Source: Buttiauxella agrestis ATCC 33320
Lineage (GTDB): Bacteria; Pseudomonadota; Gammaproteobacteria; Enterobacterales; Enterobacteriaceae
NCBI GenBank assembly: GCA_024169445.1
Contig: JALKFA010000001.1
Span: 868,001 to 932,000 of the forward strand
DNA length: 64,000 nt
Reading direction: 5' to 3'
The stretch's first letter is position 1, and each line of letters starts with the position of its first letter. The position numbers were made by a program, and so were the translations under genes. The notes beneath the pieces were generated by a model that saw only the letters and a program-made list of their open reading frames with translations, was not told where the DNA came from and searched no databases. Positions 17,788 to 25,946 of this stretch are shown here, in pieces.

Positions 17788-19404
17788 TCAACGTATCGCA
17801 TCGTAAATCGCTTTCTGAATCTCCACAGCACGTTTTGCGTCGCTTGTGGCTGGCTCAGAATTGCGTTGTTGTTGCGCACTTAACCGTTGTTTTGCTCGTT
17901 CTAAATCTTCTTTCTGCCACTCGATAACCTCAGGGTTACGGCAAAAAGTTTGCAGAAATTGTTTACGTAGCGAAGTGAGACTTTGCCCGTCGTTCATCGC
18001 CTGGCTGATAGTCCTTACCATGCGCCGACACGGGCGTTCCTCATCCATTTGCGAACGGTATTGCAGCAAAGCGTAGAGTGCATCGCGGTAATCTGCGGCC
18101 AGCGCGGATTCGGTGTAATAGACTTTCCAGTTCATGCCGCTTTGCATGAACAAACGCACCACAGTAGAATCGCCACGCTCAATGGCCGATCGCAAATTAC
18201 CCTCTTCCCATGTGATGCCAATATTCGCCAGCTTTTCACGCGCACTCTCGCTTAGCGGCAGTGAATCAATTGCGGTCACTTTCGCCGTCTCACGTTGTGC
18301 CAGCGCGGGGTCATTTGTAAGATCACTCAGAAAGTACATGCCGAAAATAGCGATGCTAATCACCGCGATACCTGGCACGCACCACATCATCATGCGTAGC
18401 GTTTCACCGGTATCCTGCTTTTTTTTGCTATGCCGCAAGTCGGGGTGATCAATGGTGTCACGCACTTCTTCCGTATCACGCCCCGCTTCGCGATATTTTT
18501 TCTGCGCCAGCTCAATAAATGCTTGTAACTGAGCGTCATCAGCAGCCATCAGTGCGGATGGGTTTACTGTTGTCCGCCCTTCATCAAAGGCACGCTGAAC
18601 CGCCGCACTACATTCGTGGTAATAGCTATCCAGTAAAACGAGTTGCACAGAAGTGAGTGGCGGTTGTTGAATGAGGTTATTGCGAATTTCACGCACGTCG
18701 TCGAGGAAGGTTTGTAGTGTTTTACGTTGATCAATAAATAGATTCAGCTGCGGTGAGCTGTGAAGTATTTCGGCATAGTGATTGGCAAACTCCTTTTTAT
18801 CGACCACCAATAACGCCAATTCGCTAAATCGCATCCCACTTAACACATCACCCTGCTCGCCATGTTTTAACCAACGGCGCACACAGTCAGCACCAAACTG
18901 CTTCTTCAGTTTATTCACCAGCTGCGATTGGCTGGGATAACATTTATTAATCATCCCTCGCAGCATTAATTCCAGCGCGCGCATCTGGCGTAACGCTTTT
19001 TGTTGCTGCGCTTCACTATGGGTGTCGAGATCGGTTGAATAACCCAGTAGTGGCTGCCTCAGGCGTACCAGCTCGAGATAACTGACGAAACGCAGTGCGG
19101 AAATAAGTTGGTTATGGCTGATTTCCTGGCCGCTTTCATATTGCGGCACCAACTGCTGGAAATGGCGCAACAGTAGGGTGAACTGCGAAAGCTCCGCATC
19201 GTTAAGGTTTAACCGCTTTGCTACCTCCATCCAACTACCCAGCGCCAGGCGAGCCTGCTCAAGCTGTTGAAAAAACCATTGCGGATCTTTGCCTTCAGAG
19301 GCTTTGATAGAAAGCAGTGGCAGGATTTGCAATGACGCCTGGCGGCAAACGCTCAGGCAAGTCTCAAATTTATCCCGCATCAGCAACTGTGCAGTGCTGG
19401 TCAT
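17788..19404 (-). CDS. STY4199-like HEPN-domain membrane protein
   Basis: A 538-residue protein resembling the Salmonella STY4199-type family annotated as containing a HEPN domain. Residues 1-320 are helical. The segment DVREIRNNLIQ sits where HEPN proteins carry R-x4-6-H, but the His is Gln here, so RNase activity is doubtful. One transmembrane helix (about 340-360, VPGIAVISIAIFGMYFL) follows a basic stretch. The C-terminal part contains an ankyrin-like repeat, NLRSAIERGDSTVVRLFMQS, and ends in a charged coiled segment (EWQKEDLERAKQRLSAQQQ). The gene stands alone between the glycine-zipper gene and the yjiR-like gene. The family name is from memory and the function is unknown. Confidence 0.6.
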   Translation of the reverse strand: MTSTAQLLMRDKFETCLSVCRQASLQILPLLSIKASEGKDPQWFFQQLEQARLALGSWMEVAKRLNLNDAELSQFTLLLRHFQQLVPQYESGQEISHNQLISALRFVSYLELVRLRQPLLGYSTDLDTHSEAQQQKALRQMRALELMLRGMINKCYPSQSQLVNKLKKQFGADCVRRWLKHGEQGDVLSGMRFSELALLVVDKKEFANHYAEILHSSPQLNLFIDQRKTLQTFLDDVREIRNNLIQQPPLTSVQLVLLDSYYHECSAAVQRAFDEGRTTVNPSALMAADDAQLQAFIELAQKKYREAGRDTEEVRDTIDHPDLRHSKKKQDTGETLRMMMWCVPGIAVISIAIFGMYFLSDLTNDPALAQRETAKVTAIDSLPLSESAREKLANIGITWEEGNLRSAIERGDSTVVRLFMQSGMNWKVYYTESALAADYRDALYALLQYRSQMDEERPCRRMVRTISQAMNDGQSLTSLRKQFLQTFCRNPEVIEWQKEDLERAKQRLSAQQQRNSEPATSDAKRAVEIQKAIYDAIR

Positions 19405-19506
19405 GGTTATCCTTTATTGGGTACGAGCGCCTGACTAGAAAGGCGCTATTACGCAACAGACTAACGCAACAGTTACCTGCACAATGGCCATAAAAGAGAG
19501 GGAAAA

Positions 19507-20925
19507 CTACGCGTTTTCGACTACCTGATTTAACGCTTCACCCGTTTTACGCAGCGCCGCTTCGGTGGCTGCATCACACGGCATGGCGTAATTGAGGCGC
19601 AAACAATTACGATACTTCCCGGATGCTGAAAGCAAAGACCCCACCGCAATATGAATATGCTCTTCGCGCAGTGCACAGCAAATCGGCACAATATCGATAT
19701 TTTCCGGTAGCTCAACCCACATCATAAAGCCGCCCTGTGGGCGACTGACGCAGATACCGCACGGGAAATAGTGCCGCACATGGCAGGTAAAATCCTCGAG
19801 ATTACGTTGATAAAGTTGGCGCATCCGCCGCAGGTGGCGATGGTAGTTGCCGTTACGAATAAACTCCGCCACCGCGAGTTGTGCAAAGGTCGAAGTGCTG
19901 CCGGTGACGATGTATTTCATGTGCAAAGCACGGTCAAGATAGCGGCCCGGTACAATCCAGCCGACGCGCAAACCTGGCGCCAGCGTTTTAGAAAAAGAGC
20001 TACACAACAGCACTCGGCCATCGACATCCATCGACTTGATGGTCATCGGGCGGGGATATTCATAGGCCAGCTCGCCGTAAACATCATCCTCAATGATGGC
20101 AATATCAAAACGTTGCGCGAGATTCAGCACCGCTTTTTTACGAGCATCCGGCATGATAAACCCGAGTGGGTTATTGCAGTTTGGCACCAGTATTACCGCT
20201 TTAATCGGCCACTGTTCCAGCGCTAACTCTAGTGCTTCCACGCTGATCCCTGTCACAGAATCCGTTGGTATTTCAACAACTTTAATACCAAATGCCCGCA
20301 GCATCTGCATGGTGCCATGAAATGATGGAGACTCCACCGCCACGATGTCGCCCGCCTCGCAGACCGCGCGGATGGCAATCGACAAGGCTTCATGACAACC
20401 GGTGGTAATCAGAATATCGTCAGCCGATGCCACACAACCGCTATCCAGCATCAGGCGGGAAATTTGCTCGCGCAGCGTGCGCATACCATGAATGCTGTCA
20501 TAGCCGAGCAATTCGGGTTGCTGATATTGCGCAATACGGCTGAGTTCACGCCATAACGGTTTGATGGTCGGTTGTGTCACATCCGGCGCACCGCTACCAA
20601 AAGCGACAATATCGCCTGCCTCACGGGCAACAAGTTGCTCAAGCACAGCGTCCCACTGCGTGATCTCAACCGGCCTCTGTACCGGGCGAGTCAGTTGTGG
20701 AACGGGCGGCTGTGCTTTGCGTTGTGTGACGAAATAACCGGAACGTGGCTGCGGTGAAATCAGCTGTTTGTCTTCAAGAAGATGATAAGCCTGCTGTACG
20801 GTGCTAATACTGACGCCATGTTCACTGCTCAGGCTGCGCACCGACGGTAAGCGCTCGCCACTGCGATACAGCCCTTGTTCAATACGTTCGGCCAGTAAAG
20901 TGGCCAGATGTTGGTAGCGCGTCAT
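19507..20925 (-). CDS. yjiR: MocR-type regulator, YjiR-like
   Basis: A 472-residue MocR/PdxR-family regulator: a GntR winged helix at residues 1-70 (ERLPSVRSLSSEHGVSISTV) joined to a fold-type I aminotransferase domain. PLP-binding features are visible: NCNNPLG, the DDVYGELAYE Asp/Tyr region and the Schiff-base Lys in CSSFSKTLAPGLRVGW. The sequence follows E. coli YjiR closely from the first residue. Such proteins sense PLP or amino-acid derivatives and act on neighbouring genes. Divergent from it is a yjiS-like DUF1127 gene, the same pairing as in E. coli, although that pair lies elsewhere on the E. coli chromosome. Confidence 0.85.
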   Translation of the reverse strand: MTRYQHLATLLAERIEQGLYRSGERLPSVRSLSSEHGVSISTVQQAYHLLEDKQLISPQPRSGYFVTQRKAQPPVPQLTRPVQRPVEITQWDAVLEQLVAREAGDIVAFGSGAPDVTQPTIKPLWRELSRIAQYQQPELLGYDSIHGMRTLREQISRLMLDSGCVASADDILITTGCHEALSIAIRAVCEAGDIVAVESPSFHGTMQMLRAFGIKVVEIPTDSVTGISVEALELALEQWPIKAVILVPNCNNPLGFIMPDARKKAVLNLAQRFDIAIIEDDVYGELAYEYPRPMTIKSMDVDGRVLLCSSFSKTLAPGLRVGWIVPGRYLDRALHMKYIVTGSTSTFAQLAVAEFIRNGNYHRHLRRMRQLYQRNLEDFTCHVRHYFPCGICVSRPQGGFMMWVELPENIDIVPICCALREEHIHIAVGSLLSASGKYRNCLRLNYAMPCDAATEAALRKTGEALNQVVENA

Positions 20926-21101
20926 GCTGTATCCTCTTAATCAACCATACAGACAGTAAAACCAGTACAGAGTGACGATAAACTTGCCATTCAGTTCATG
21001 TTTTAGCGCTTCTGTATGTTAAATAAAAGTAATATTTGAATCTGTCGGCTATCTGTATGGCGGCGCATGATGAACCTCGAACTGACAAGAGGAGCAACAT
21101 C

Positions 21102-21275
21102 ATGGGCTTTGAAGAAAACCGTCCGCGCAAACCGTTTTATGGTTTTGTGATGATTTATCATTATTTCCGGCAACGCTGGTTACAACGCCAGACGGCGCGC
21201 GTACTAAAAGGGCTGAATAAGGAACAATTACGCGATATTGGACTGACAACGGATGATTTATCACGCTGGCAATAA
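21102..21275 (+). CDS. yjiS: DUF1127 small protein, YjiS-like
   Basis: A 57-residue basic protein ending in the DUF1127 signature LNKEQLRDIGLTTDDL, preceded by a helix rich in Arg and aromatics (FRQRWLQRQTARVL). The start follows GAGGAGC at ideal spacing. Size and position divergent to yjiR match E. coli yjiS. DUF1127 proteins in other bacteria take part in RNA turnover or phosphate and stress responses; the role here is not known. A terminator-like hairpin follows immediately. Confidence 0.85.
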   Translation: MGFEENRPRKPFYGFVMIYHYFRQRWLQRQTARVLKGLNKEQLRDIGLTTDDLSRWQ

Positions 21276-21278
21276 CAC

Positions 21279-21316
21279 TTAATAACGGTGCTAAATATTG
21301 GCGCCGTTATTTTTTG
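21279..21316 (+). terminator. yjiS terminator
   Basis: AATAACGGTGC / GCGCCGTTATT (one G-U pair) around a 9-nt loop, followed by six T residues, a few bases after the stop codon. Confidence 0.85.
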
Positions 21317-21318
21317 CT

Positions 21319-21444
21319 ATGCCCAAAATAATTCAAGATGCATCGCAACGGCAAACGAGCGAGTCCCGATGAGCTTACACAAGTAAGTGATGCGGGTGAG
21401 TAAGCGTAGACAACAAAAATGCAACTTGAAGTATGATGGGTATA
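21319..21444. repeat. ERIC element
   Basis: A 126-bp enterobacterial repetitive intergenic consensus element. Its ends are inverted (TATGCCCAAAATAATTCAAG and CTTGAAGTATGATGGGTATA) and the core contains GAGCTTACACAAGTAAGTGA and GGGTGAGTAAGCG, close to the classical ERIC core. It lies between yjiS and the GNAT gene, and its right end runs into that gene's leader. Confidence 0.85.
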
Positions 21445-21483
21445 TGTAATGTTTATGTGTACCCACATAGCAGAGCGATCAAC

Positions 21484-22011
21484 ATGCTTTCACTCTCCAC
21501 ACCACGACTGAACTTAACGCAAATTAGCGAGCAGGACTGGTCGAGCTTTTTACGGCTACAACAAGACCCCGTCGTGATGCGTTATGTCTCTGATAACCGC
21601 AAAGAGGCGGAAATCCGCCAGATATTTAATTCACGCCTGGTGCGCTGGGAATTACACAGCCGCCATTGGTTGTGTCTTGCGATGCGCGATAAACATGACG
21701 GGACGCTGATTGGCTTCACCGGTTTTGTCCGCGGTGACGACGACATGGCGGAGGTGGGTTTTATCCTCGACCCGCTCTTTCACGGGCAAGGTTACGGTTA
21801 TGAATCGCTGCATACCGTGTGCCGGTTTGCCTTTGAAAAATGCGCGATGCGCAAACTGACCGCGACAGTAACGGTAGGCAATATAGGTTCAAAGAAGGTG
21901 CTGGAAAAAGCAGGTTTTCAGCCAGAAGGGATACTGCGCGAAAATTACTTTCTTGGCGGGATCTGGCAAGACGACTGGATATTTGGCTTGTTGCGCGGTG
22001 AGTTCCAATAA
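21484..22011 (+). CDS. GNAT acetyltransferase (RimJ/RimL type)
   Basis: A 175-residue Gcn5-related N-acetyltransferase of the RimJ/RimL/YjaA-like subgroup. It opens with TPRLNLTQISEQDW, carries the acetyl-CoA binding loop as DPLFHGQGYGYESL and ends with the conserved NIGSKKVLEKAGFQPEGILR block. The preferred Met follows the ERIC end; an in-frame Met 17 codons upstream lies inside ERIC-derived sequence. The substrate (a protein N-terminus, amino acid or antibiotic) cannot be told. The gene stands alone. Confidence 0.8.
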   Translation: MLSLSTPRLNLTQISEQDWSSFLRLQQDPVVMRYVSDNRKEAEIRQIFNSRLVRWELHSRHWLCLAMRDKHDGTLIGFTGFVRGDDDMAEVGFILDPLFHGQGYGYESLHTVCRFAFEKCAMRKLTATVTVGNIGSKKVLEKAGFQPEGILRENYFLGGIWQDDWIFGLLRGEFQ

Positions 22012-22016
22012 AACAC

Positions 22017-22091
22017 GGTGGATGTCGCTTGCGCTAATCCACCCTACGAAAGCGGTTTTGTAGGTCGGATAAGCGTTAGCGTCATCCGACA
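22017..22091. repeat. REP/BIME-like element
   Basis: GTGGAT ... ATCCACCCTACGAAAGCGG followed by GTAGGTCGGATAAGCGTTAGCGTCATCCGAC, two REP units head to head between the convergent GNAT and SDR genes. Confidence 0.75.
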
Positions 22092-22107
22092 TAACCGCGG
22101 CCCAGGC

Positions 22108-22866
22108 TTACAAGAACATCCCGCCAGAAACCTCAATGCGCTGCGCATTCATCCAGCGGCTTTCATCACTCAGCAGCACCGCAATCGCATCACCAATATC
22201 ATCCGGTTGCCCAACGCGGCCCAGCGCGGTTTGTGAAGCGATAGCATTGGCCACTTGTTCATTGTCACGCACCACACCGCCGCCAAAGTCGGTGGCAATC
22301 GCGCCAGGAACAATGATATTGACCGCAATTCCGCGCGCACCCAGCTCTTTTGCCTGGTACTTCGTCAGCACTTCCATCGCCCCTTTCATTGCGGCGTAAG
22401 CCGCTTTTCCCGGCAGTGTAAAACGCGTTAAACCCGTCGACACATTCAGGATACGCCCGCCGTTTTTAATCAGTGGCAGCAACTGCTGAGTCAGGAAGAA
22501 TGGCCCCTTCAAATGGATGTTCATTAAATCATCAAATTGTTGCTCTGTTGTTTTTTCGAACAGCGTATCGATACCCGTTCCAGCATTGTTTAATAAATAA
22601 TCAAGCGAGTCGCGCTGCCAGACATCATGCAACTGTTGCTTCACTTCAGTTGCAAAAGCGCTAAAGCCAGCACTTTCGGCGACATTCAATTGAATTGCCA
22701 CCGCTTTCACGCCAGTTAGCTCAATTTCACGCACCACATTGAGCGCTTCTTGCTGCTGGCTGTTGTAAGTCAGAATAATATTCACGCCGCGCGCCGCCAG
22801 CTTCAAAGCTGCGTTTTTACCTAATCCACGGCTGCCGCCGGTCACTAATGCGATTGTTTGACTCAT
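22108..22866 (-). CDS. Short-chain dehydrogenase/reductase
   Basis: A 252-residue classical SDR enzyme. Visible features are the cofactor loop TGGSRGLGK (TGxxxGxG) at about residues 9-17, the NNAG motif (LLNNAGTGID), the catalytic Ser in NVSTGLTRF and the Y-x-x-x-K dyad in AAYAAMKGAME. The C-terminus is GWMNAQ/RIEVSGGMFL-like. The Arg/Ser after the glycine loop favours NADPH. It is divergent from the LysR gene yhjC, whose product may control it. The substrate is unknown; this gene is not next to yhjC in E. coli. Confidence 0.85.
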   Translation of the reverse strand: MSQTIALVTGGSRGLGKNAALKLAARGVNIILTYNSQQQEALNVVREIELTGVKAVAIQLNVAESAGFSAFATEVKQQLHDVWQRDSLDYLLNNAGTGIDTLFEKTTEQQFDDLMNIHLKGPFFLTQQLLPLIKNGGRILNVSTGLTRFTLPGKAAYAAMKGAMEVLTKYQAKELGARGIAVNIIVPGAIATDFGGGVVRDNEQVANAIASQTALGRVGQPDDIGDAIAVLLSDESRWMNAQRIEVSGGMFL

Positions 22867-22985
22867 GATTTACCCCTTCGATGACTGTTCGGTGATTGAG
22901 ATACAGCTTATTAGCTGCTAAAAAATCAATAAAGAGTGCAAATTGCGCATCACTGTTTCACTGACAACAACAATGCGAGAAAAAA

Positions 22986-23885
22986 GTGGATAAAATACAA
23001 GCAATGCAGTTATTCATTAGAGTGGCTGAACTGGAGAGTTTTTCTCGCGCAGCAGATACTCTGGGCCTTCCTAAAGGTAGCGTATCGCGGCAAATTCAGG
23101 CGCTAGAAGGCATGCTGGGAACAAGGTTATTGCATCGCACCACGCGGCGTGTGCAATTGACGCAAGACGGCATGGTTTATTACGAGCGCTGTCGCGATCT
23201 ATTAGCCAATCTTGACGAACTCGACGGGCTATTCCTGCATGACCCCAGCAGTGTTAGCGGGCGCTTGCGTGTGGATATGCCCGTTGGGGTGGCAAAAAAT
23301 TTGGTGATCCCCAAACTTCCCGCCTTCTTACAGCAGTATCCTGGTATTGAACTTGAGTTGAGCAGCAGCGATCGCATAGTGGATGTGGTGCGCGAAGGGT
23401 TCGATTGCGTGGTGCGCGTGGGGCAGCTTAAAGATTCAGGCCTGGTTGCACGGCCATTGGGGAAACTCTCTTTAATTAACTGCGCCAGCCCCGATTATCT
23501 GGAGCGTTTTGGTTATCCGGAAAACCTTGACGATCTCGCGTCTCACGCGGTGGTGCATTACGCGCCAAACCTCGGTAGCCGTCCGCAAGGCTTTGAAGTT
23601 TTTCTCGATAAAACTACCCGCTGGATAAAAACCGGTGGCGTCATCACCGTGAATAGCACCGAAACCTATCAAGCGGCGTGCCTTTCCGGGCTTGGGATTA
23701 TTCAGGCACCGCGCATCGGCGTTAAAGACCAGCTCAAGAGTAAAAAACTGGTGGAAATCCTGCCGCAATACCGCGCCGAACCGATGCCTGTTTCGCTGCT
23801 TTATCCCCATCGCCGCAACCTCTCTCGCCGTGTTCATTTGTTTATGGAGTGGCTGACCGGGCTGGTGAAAGGGTATGTTGATTAG
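22986..23885 (+). CDS. yhjC: LysR-type regulator YhjC
   Basis: A 299-residue LysR-family regulator with an N-terminal winged helix (SFSRAADTLGLPKGSVSRQIQ, residues about 17-37) and a two-lobed effector domain. It aligns along its length with E. coli YhjC (RcdB). The start is GTG. It is divergent from the SDR gene across about 120 bp, the classic arrangement for a LysR regulator and its target, and lies upstream of yhjD as in E. coli. The effector is unknown. Confidence 0.88.
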   Translation: MDKIQAMQLFIRVAELESFSRAADTLGLPKGSVSRQIQALEGMLGTRLLHRTTRRVQLTQDGMVYYERCRDLLANLDELDGLFLHDPSSVSGRLRVDMPVGVAKNLVIPKLPAFLQQYPGIELELSSSDRIVDVVREGFDCVVRVGQLKDSGLVARPLGKLSLINCASPDYLERFGYPENLDDLASHAVVHYAPNLGSRPQGFEVFLDKTTRWIKTGGVITVNSTETYQAACLSGLGIIQAPRIGVKDQLKSKKLVEILPQYRAEPMPVSLLYPHRRNLSRRVHLFMEWLTGLVKGYVD

Positions 23886-23940
23886 CATCCCCGCTATACT
23901 TTCTTTAAGATCCTGCTAAAACAAAAGGAAAAATCACCTG

Positions 23941-24951
23941 ATGACAGTGCCGGATAACACCGAAAAACGCCCAACGGAAACACTCGACTATGAGCCGATA
24001 GTCAAAATCAAAACCAGTAATGAGAAGGTCAATAAAACCATCGACAGCGTGAATAACACTGTCGGGCGTGTCGAGCGTAACCCTGTTGTTGCGCACCTGA
24101 TAAGGGCAGCCGAACGGTTTAATGACCGCATGGGGAACCAGTTTGGCGCGGCAATTACCTATTTTTCGTTCCTGTCGCTCATCCCAATTCTGATGGTGGC
24201 GTTTGCTGCCGCCGGTTATATCCTCGCCTCGCACCCCACGCTGCTGGAGGAGATTTTCGAAAAAATCCTCGCCAATGTTAGCGAGCCAACACTTGCCGCG
24301 ACGTTGCAAAACACCATCAATACGGCGGTGCAACAGCGTACCACCGTCGGCCTGGTCGGCCTGCTGATTGCGCTCTATTCCGGTATTAACTGGATGGGCA
24401 ATTTGCGTGAAGCAGTGCGCGCGCAATCGCGGGATAAGTGGGAACGGACAGCGCAAGACCAGGAAAAATTCTGGACCAAGTATCTGCGTGATTTGGTGTC
24501 ATTAATAGGTTTGCTGGTTGCGCTGGTCGTGACGTTATCCATCACTTCCGTTGCCGGTTCCGCGCAAACCATGCTGATTGGCCTGCTGCATCTCGACGGC
24601 ATCGAGTGGTTAAAACCGGTCTGGCATCTGGTCGGGCTGGTTATTTCTATTTCTGCTAACTACCTGCTGTTCTTCTGGATTTTCTGGCGACTGCCACGCC
24701 ACCGCCCGCGTAAAAAAGCGCTGATGCGCGGCACTTTGATTGCAGCCATTGGCTTTGAAGTGATCAAAATCATCATGACTTACAGCCTGCCTGCGCTGAT
24801 TAAATCCCCTTCTGGCGCGGCGTTTGGTTCGGTCTTAGGTTTAATGGCATTTTTCTATTTCTTCGCCCGGCTGACGCTGTTCTGCGCCGCGTGGATTGCC
24901 ACCGCCGAATACAAAGATGACCCGCGTATGCCGGGCAAAACGCATAAATAA
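23941..24951 (+). CDS. yhjD: YhjD inner-membrane protein (YihY/BrkB family)
   Basis: A 336-residue polytopic membrane protein. A hydrophilic N-terminus of about 75 residues precedes about six membrane helices, with the family pattern GNQFGAAITYFSFLSLIP near the first helix and APSGAAFGS-like KSPSGAAFGSVLGL in the fifth. It belongs to the YihY/BrkB (virulence factor BrkB) family; in E. coli, mutation of yhjD suppresses the growth block of Kdo-deficient cells, which suggests a link to lipid A export. It ends before a long perfect hairpin. Confidence 0.9.
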   Translation: MTVPDNTEKRPTETLDYEPIVKIKTSNEKVNKTIDSVNNTVGRVERNPVVAHLIRAAERFNDRMGNQFGAAITYFSFLSLIPILMVAFAAAGYILASHPTLLEEIFEKILANVSEPTLAATLQNTINTAVQQRTTVGLVGLLIALYSGINWMGNLREAVRAQSRDKWERTAQDQEKFWTKYLRDLVSLIGLLVALVVTLSITSVAGSAQTMLIGLLHLDGIEWLKPVWHLVGLVISISANYLLFFWIFWRLPRHRPRKKALMRGTLIAAIGFEVIKIIMTYSLPALIKSPSGAAFGSVLGLMAFFYFFARLTLFCAAWIATAEYKDDPRMPGKTHK

Positions 24952-24973
24952 TTCTGTCATTCTTTCCTGTCAT

Positions 24974-25008
24974 GATTAGGGTTTGCCCAACGCGGGCAAT
25001 CCCTAATC
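24974..25008. terminator. Long intergenic hairpin after yhjD
   Basis: GATTAGGG-TT-TGCCC pairs with GGGCA-AT-CCCTAATC around AACGC, a 13-bp stem with one symmetric internal loop. There is no T-run, so it may work as an mRNA-stabilising or attenuating hairpin between yhjD and the acyltransferase gene rather than a true terminator. Confidence 0.55.
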
Positions 25009-25034
25009 CCGATACCTGACCAGGAAAGAAAAGC

Positions 25035-25664
25035 ATGACCGCCGCCACAGCCAAACTTCAGCAAACGTATATCGCCCCCAGCGTCCGCCTGCGTGAAACC
25101 CAGATTGGTGAACAATGTGAAGTCCTCGCGCACAGCGTGATGGAATACAGCACGCTCGGGGACTTTTCCTACATAGGCGAGCATTGTTGTGTTGCAGATA
25201 GCGTGATCGGCAAATTCACCGCCATCGCCAATCAGGTACGCATTGGTGCACCTAATCACCCGATGGACAGAGCCTCACAACACCGTTTTACCTATTGCCC
25301 GGAGTATTACGACGCTAATGCCCGCCGCGATCGGCAGTTTTTTGCCGATCGTCACGATGCGAAGGTGCTAATTGGCAATGATGTCTGGATTGGCCACGGT
25401 GTGATTGTGCTGCCTGGCGTGACAATCGGTGATGGCGCAGTGTTAGCCGCCGGTGCGGTAGTGAGCAAAGATGTCGCGCCCTACACCATTGTTGGCGGCG
25501 TGCCTGCCAAAATGATCCGTTCGCGCTTCCCGGTAGAGATAGCCACCAGCCTACAGCGTATTGCCTGGTGGGATTGGCCACTGGAAAAACTGATGACGCA
25601 TCTTAGCGACTTCCAGGCGGGCGATATTGAGCGCTTTTGCGCACGCTGGGAGCATGAAGCGTAA
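25035..25664 (+). CDS. Hexapeptide acyltransferase, phosphonate-associated family
   Basis: A 209-residue left-handed beta-helix acetyltransferase. Hexapeptide repeats run from about residue 20 (VRLRETQIGEQCEVLAHSVM) and again in GNDVWIGHGVIVLPGVTIGDGAVLAAGAV, with the catalytic-type His in IGAPNHPMDRASQHRFTY. The NHPxxRASQHxFTY block and the WWDW motif near the C-terminus match the transferase family found in phosphonate-utilisation clusters (DapH/CAT-like). No other phosphonate gene is in the window, so this is an orphan member; E. coli lacks it here. Acyl-CoA is the likely donor and the acceptor is unknown. Confidence 0.75.
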   Translation: MTAATAKLQQTYIAPSVRLRETQIGEQCEVLAHSVMEYSTLGDFSYIGEHCCVADSVIGKFTAIANQVRIGAPNHPMDRASQHRFTYCPEYYDANARRDRQFFADRHDAKVLIGNDVWIGHGVIVLPGVTIGDGAVLAAGAVVSKDVAPYTIVGGVPAKMIRSRFPVEIATSLQRIAWWDWPLEKLMTHLSDFQAGDIERFCARWEHEA

Positions 25665-25684
25665 TCCGCTATCTCCGTGAATGT

Positions 25685-25720
25685 GGCGGATGACGCTAGC
25701 GCTTATCCGCCCTACGAAAG
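25685..25720. repeat. REP element
   Basis: GGCGGATGACGCTAGCGCTTATCCGCCCTACG, a single REP palindrome 20 bp after the acyltransferase stop codon. The rest of the spacer up to yhjE is AT-rich and otherwise featureless. Confidence 0.75.
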
Positions 25721-25946
25721 CCCCCATCAGCACATAAATCCAACCTGTAACTTTTATTTAACCTAAAAGCAGTTTTATTAACTGATTTTTTAAATATGAG
25801 AAGCATGACATGGACATTTATTTTCTGACTAAAAATTATCCTCTTATTGCTTATTAATCGCACAGGACGTTGCGCAAGCGCGCGTTGAAATACGCCTTTT
25901 GCTGTGCGTAATATGGCCTTTCGTTCGATATAAATAAGAAAATAAT

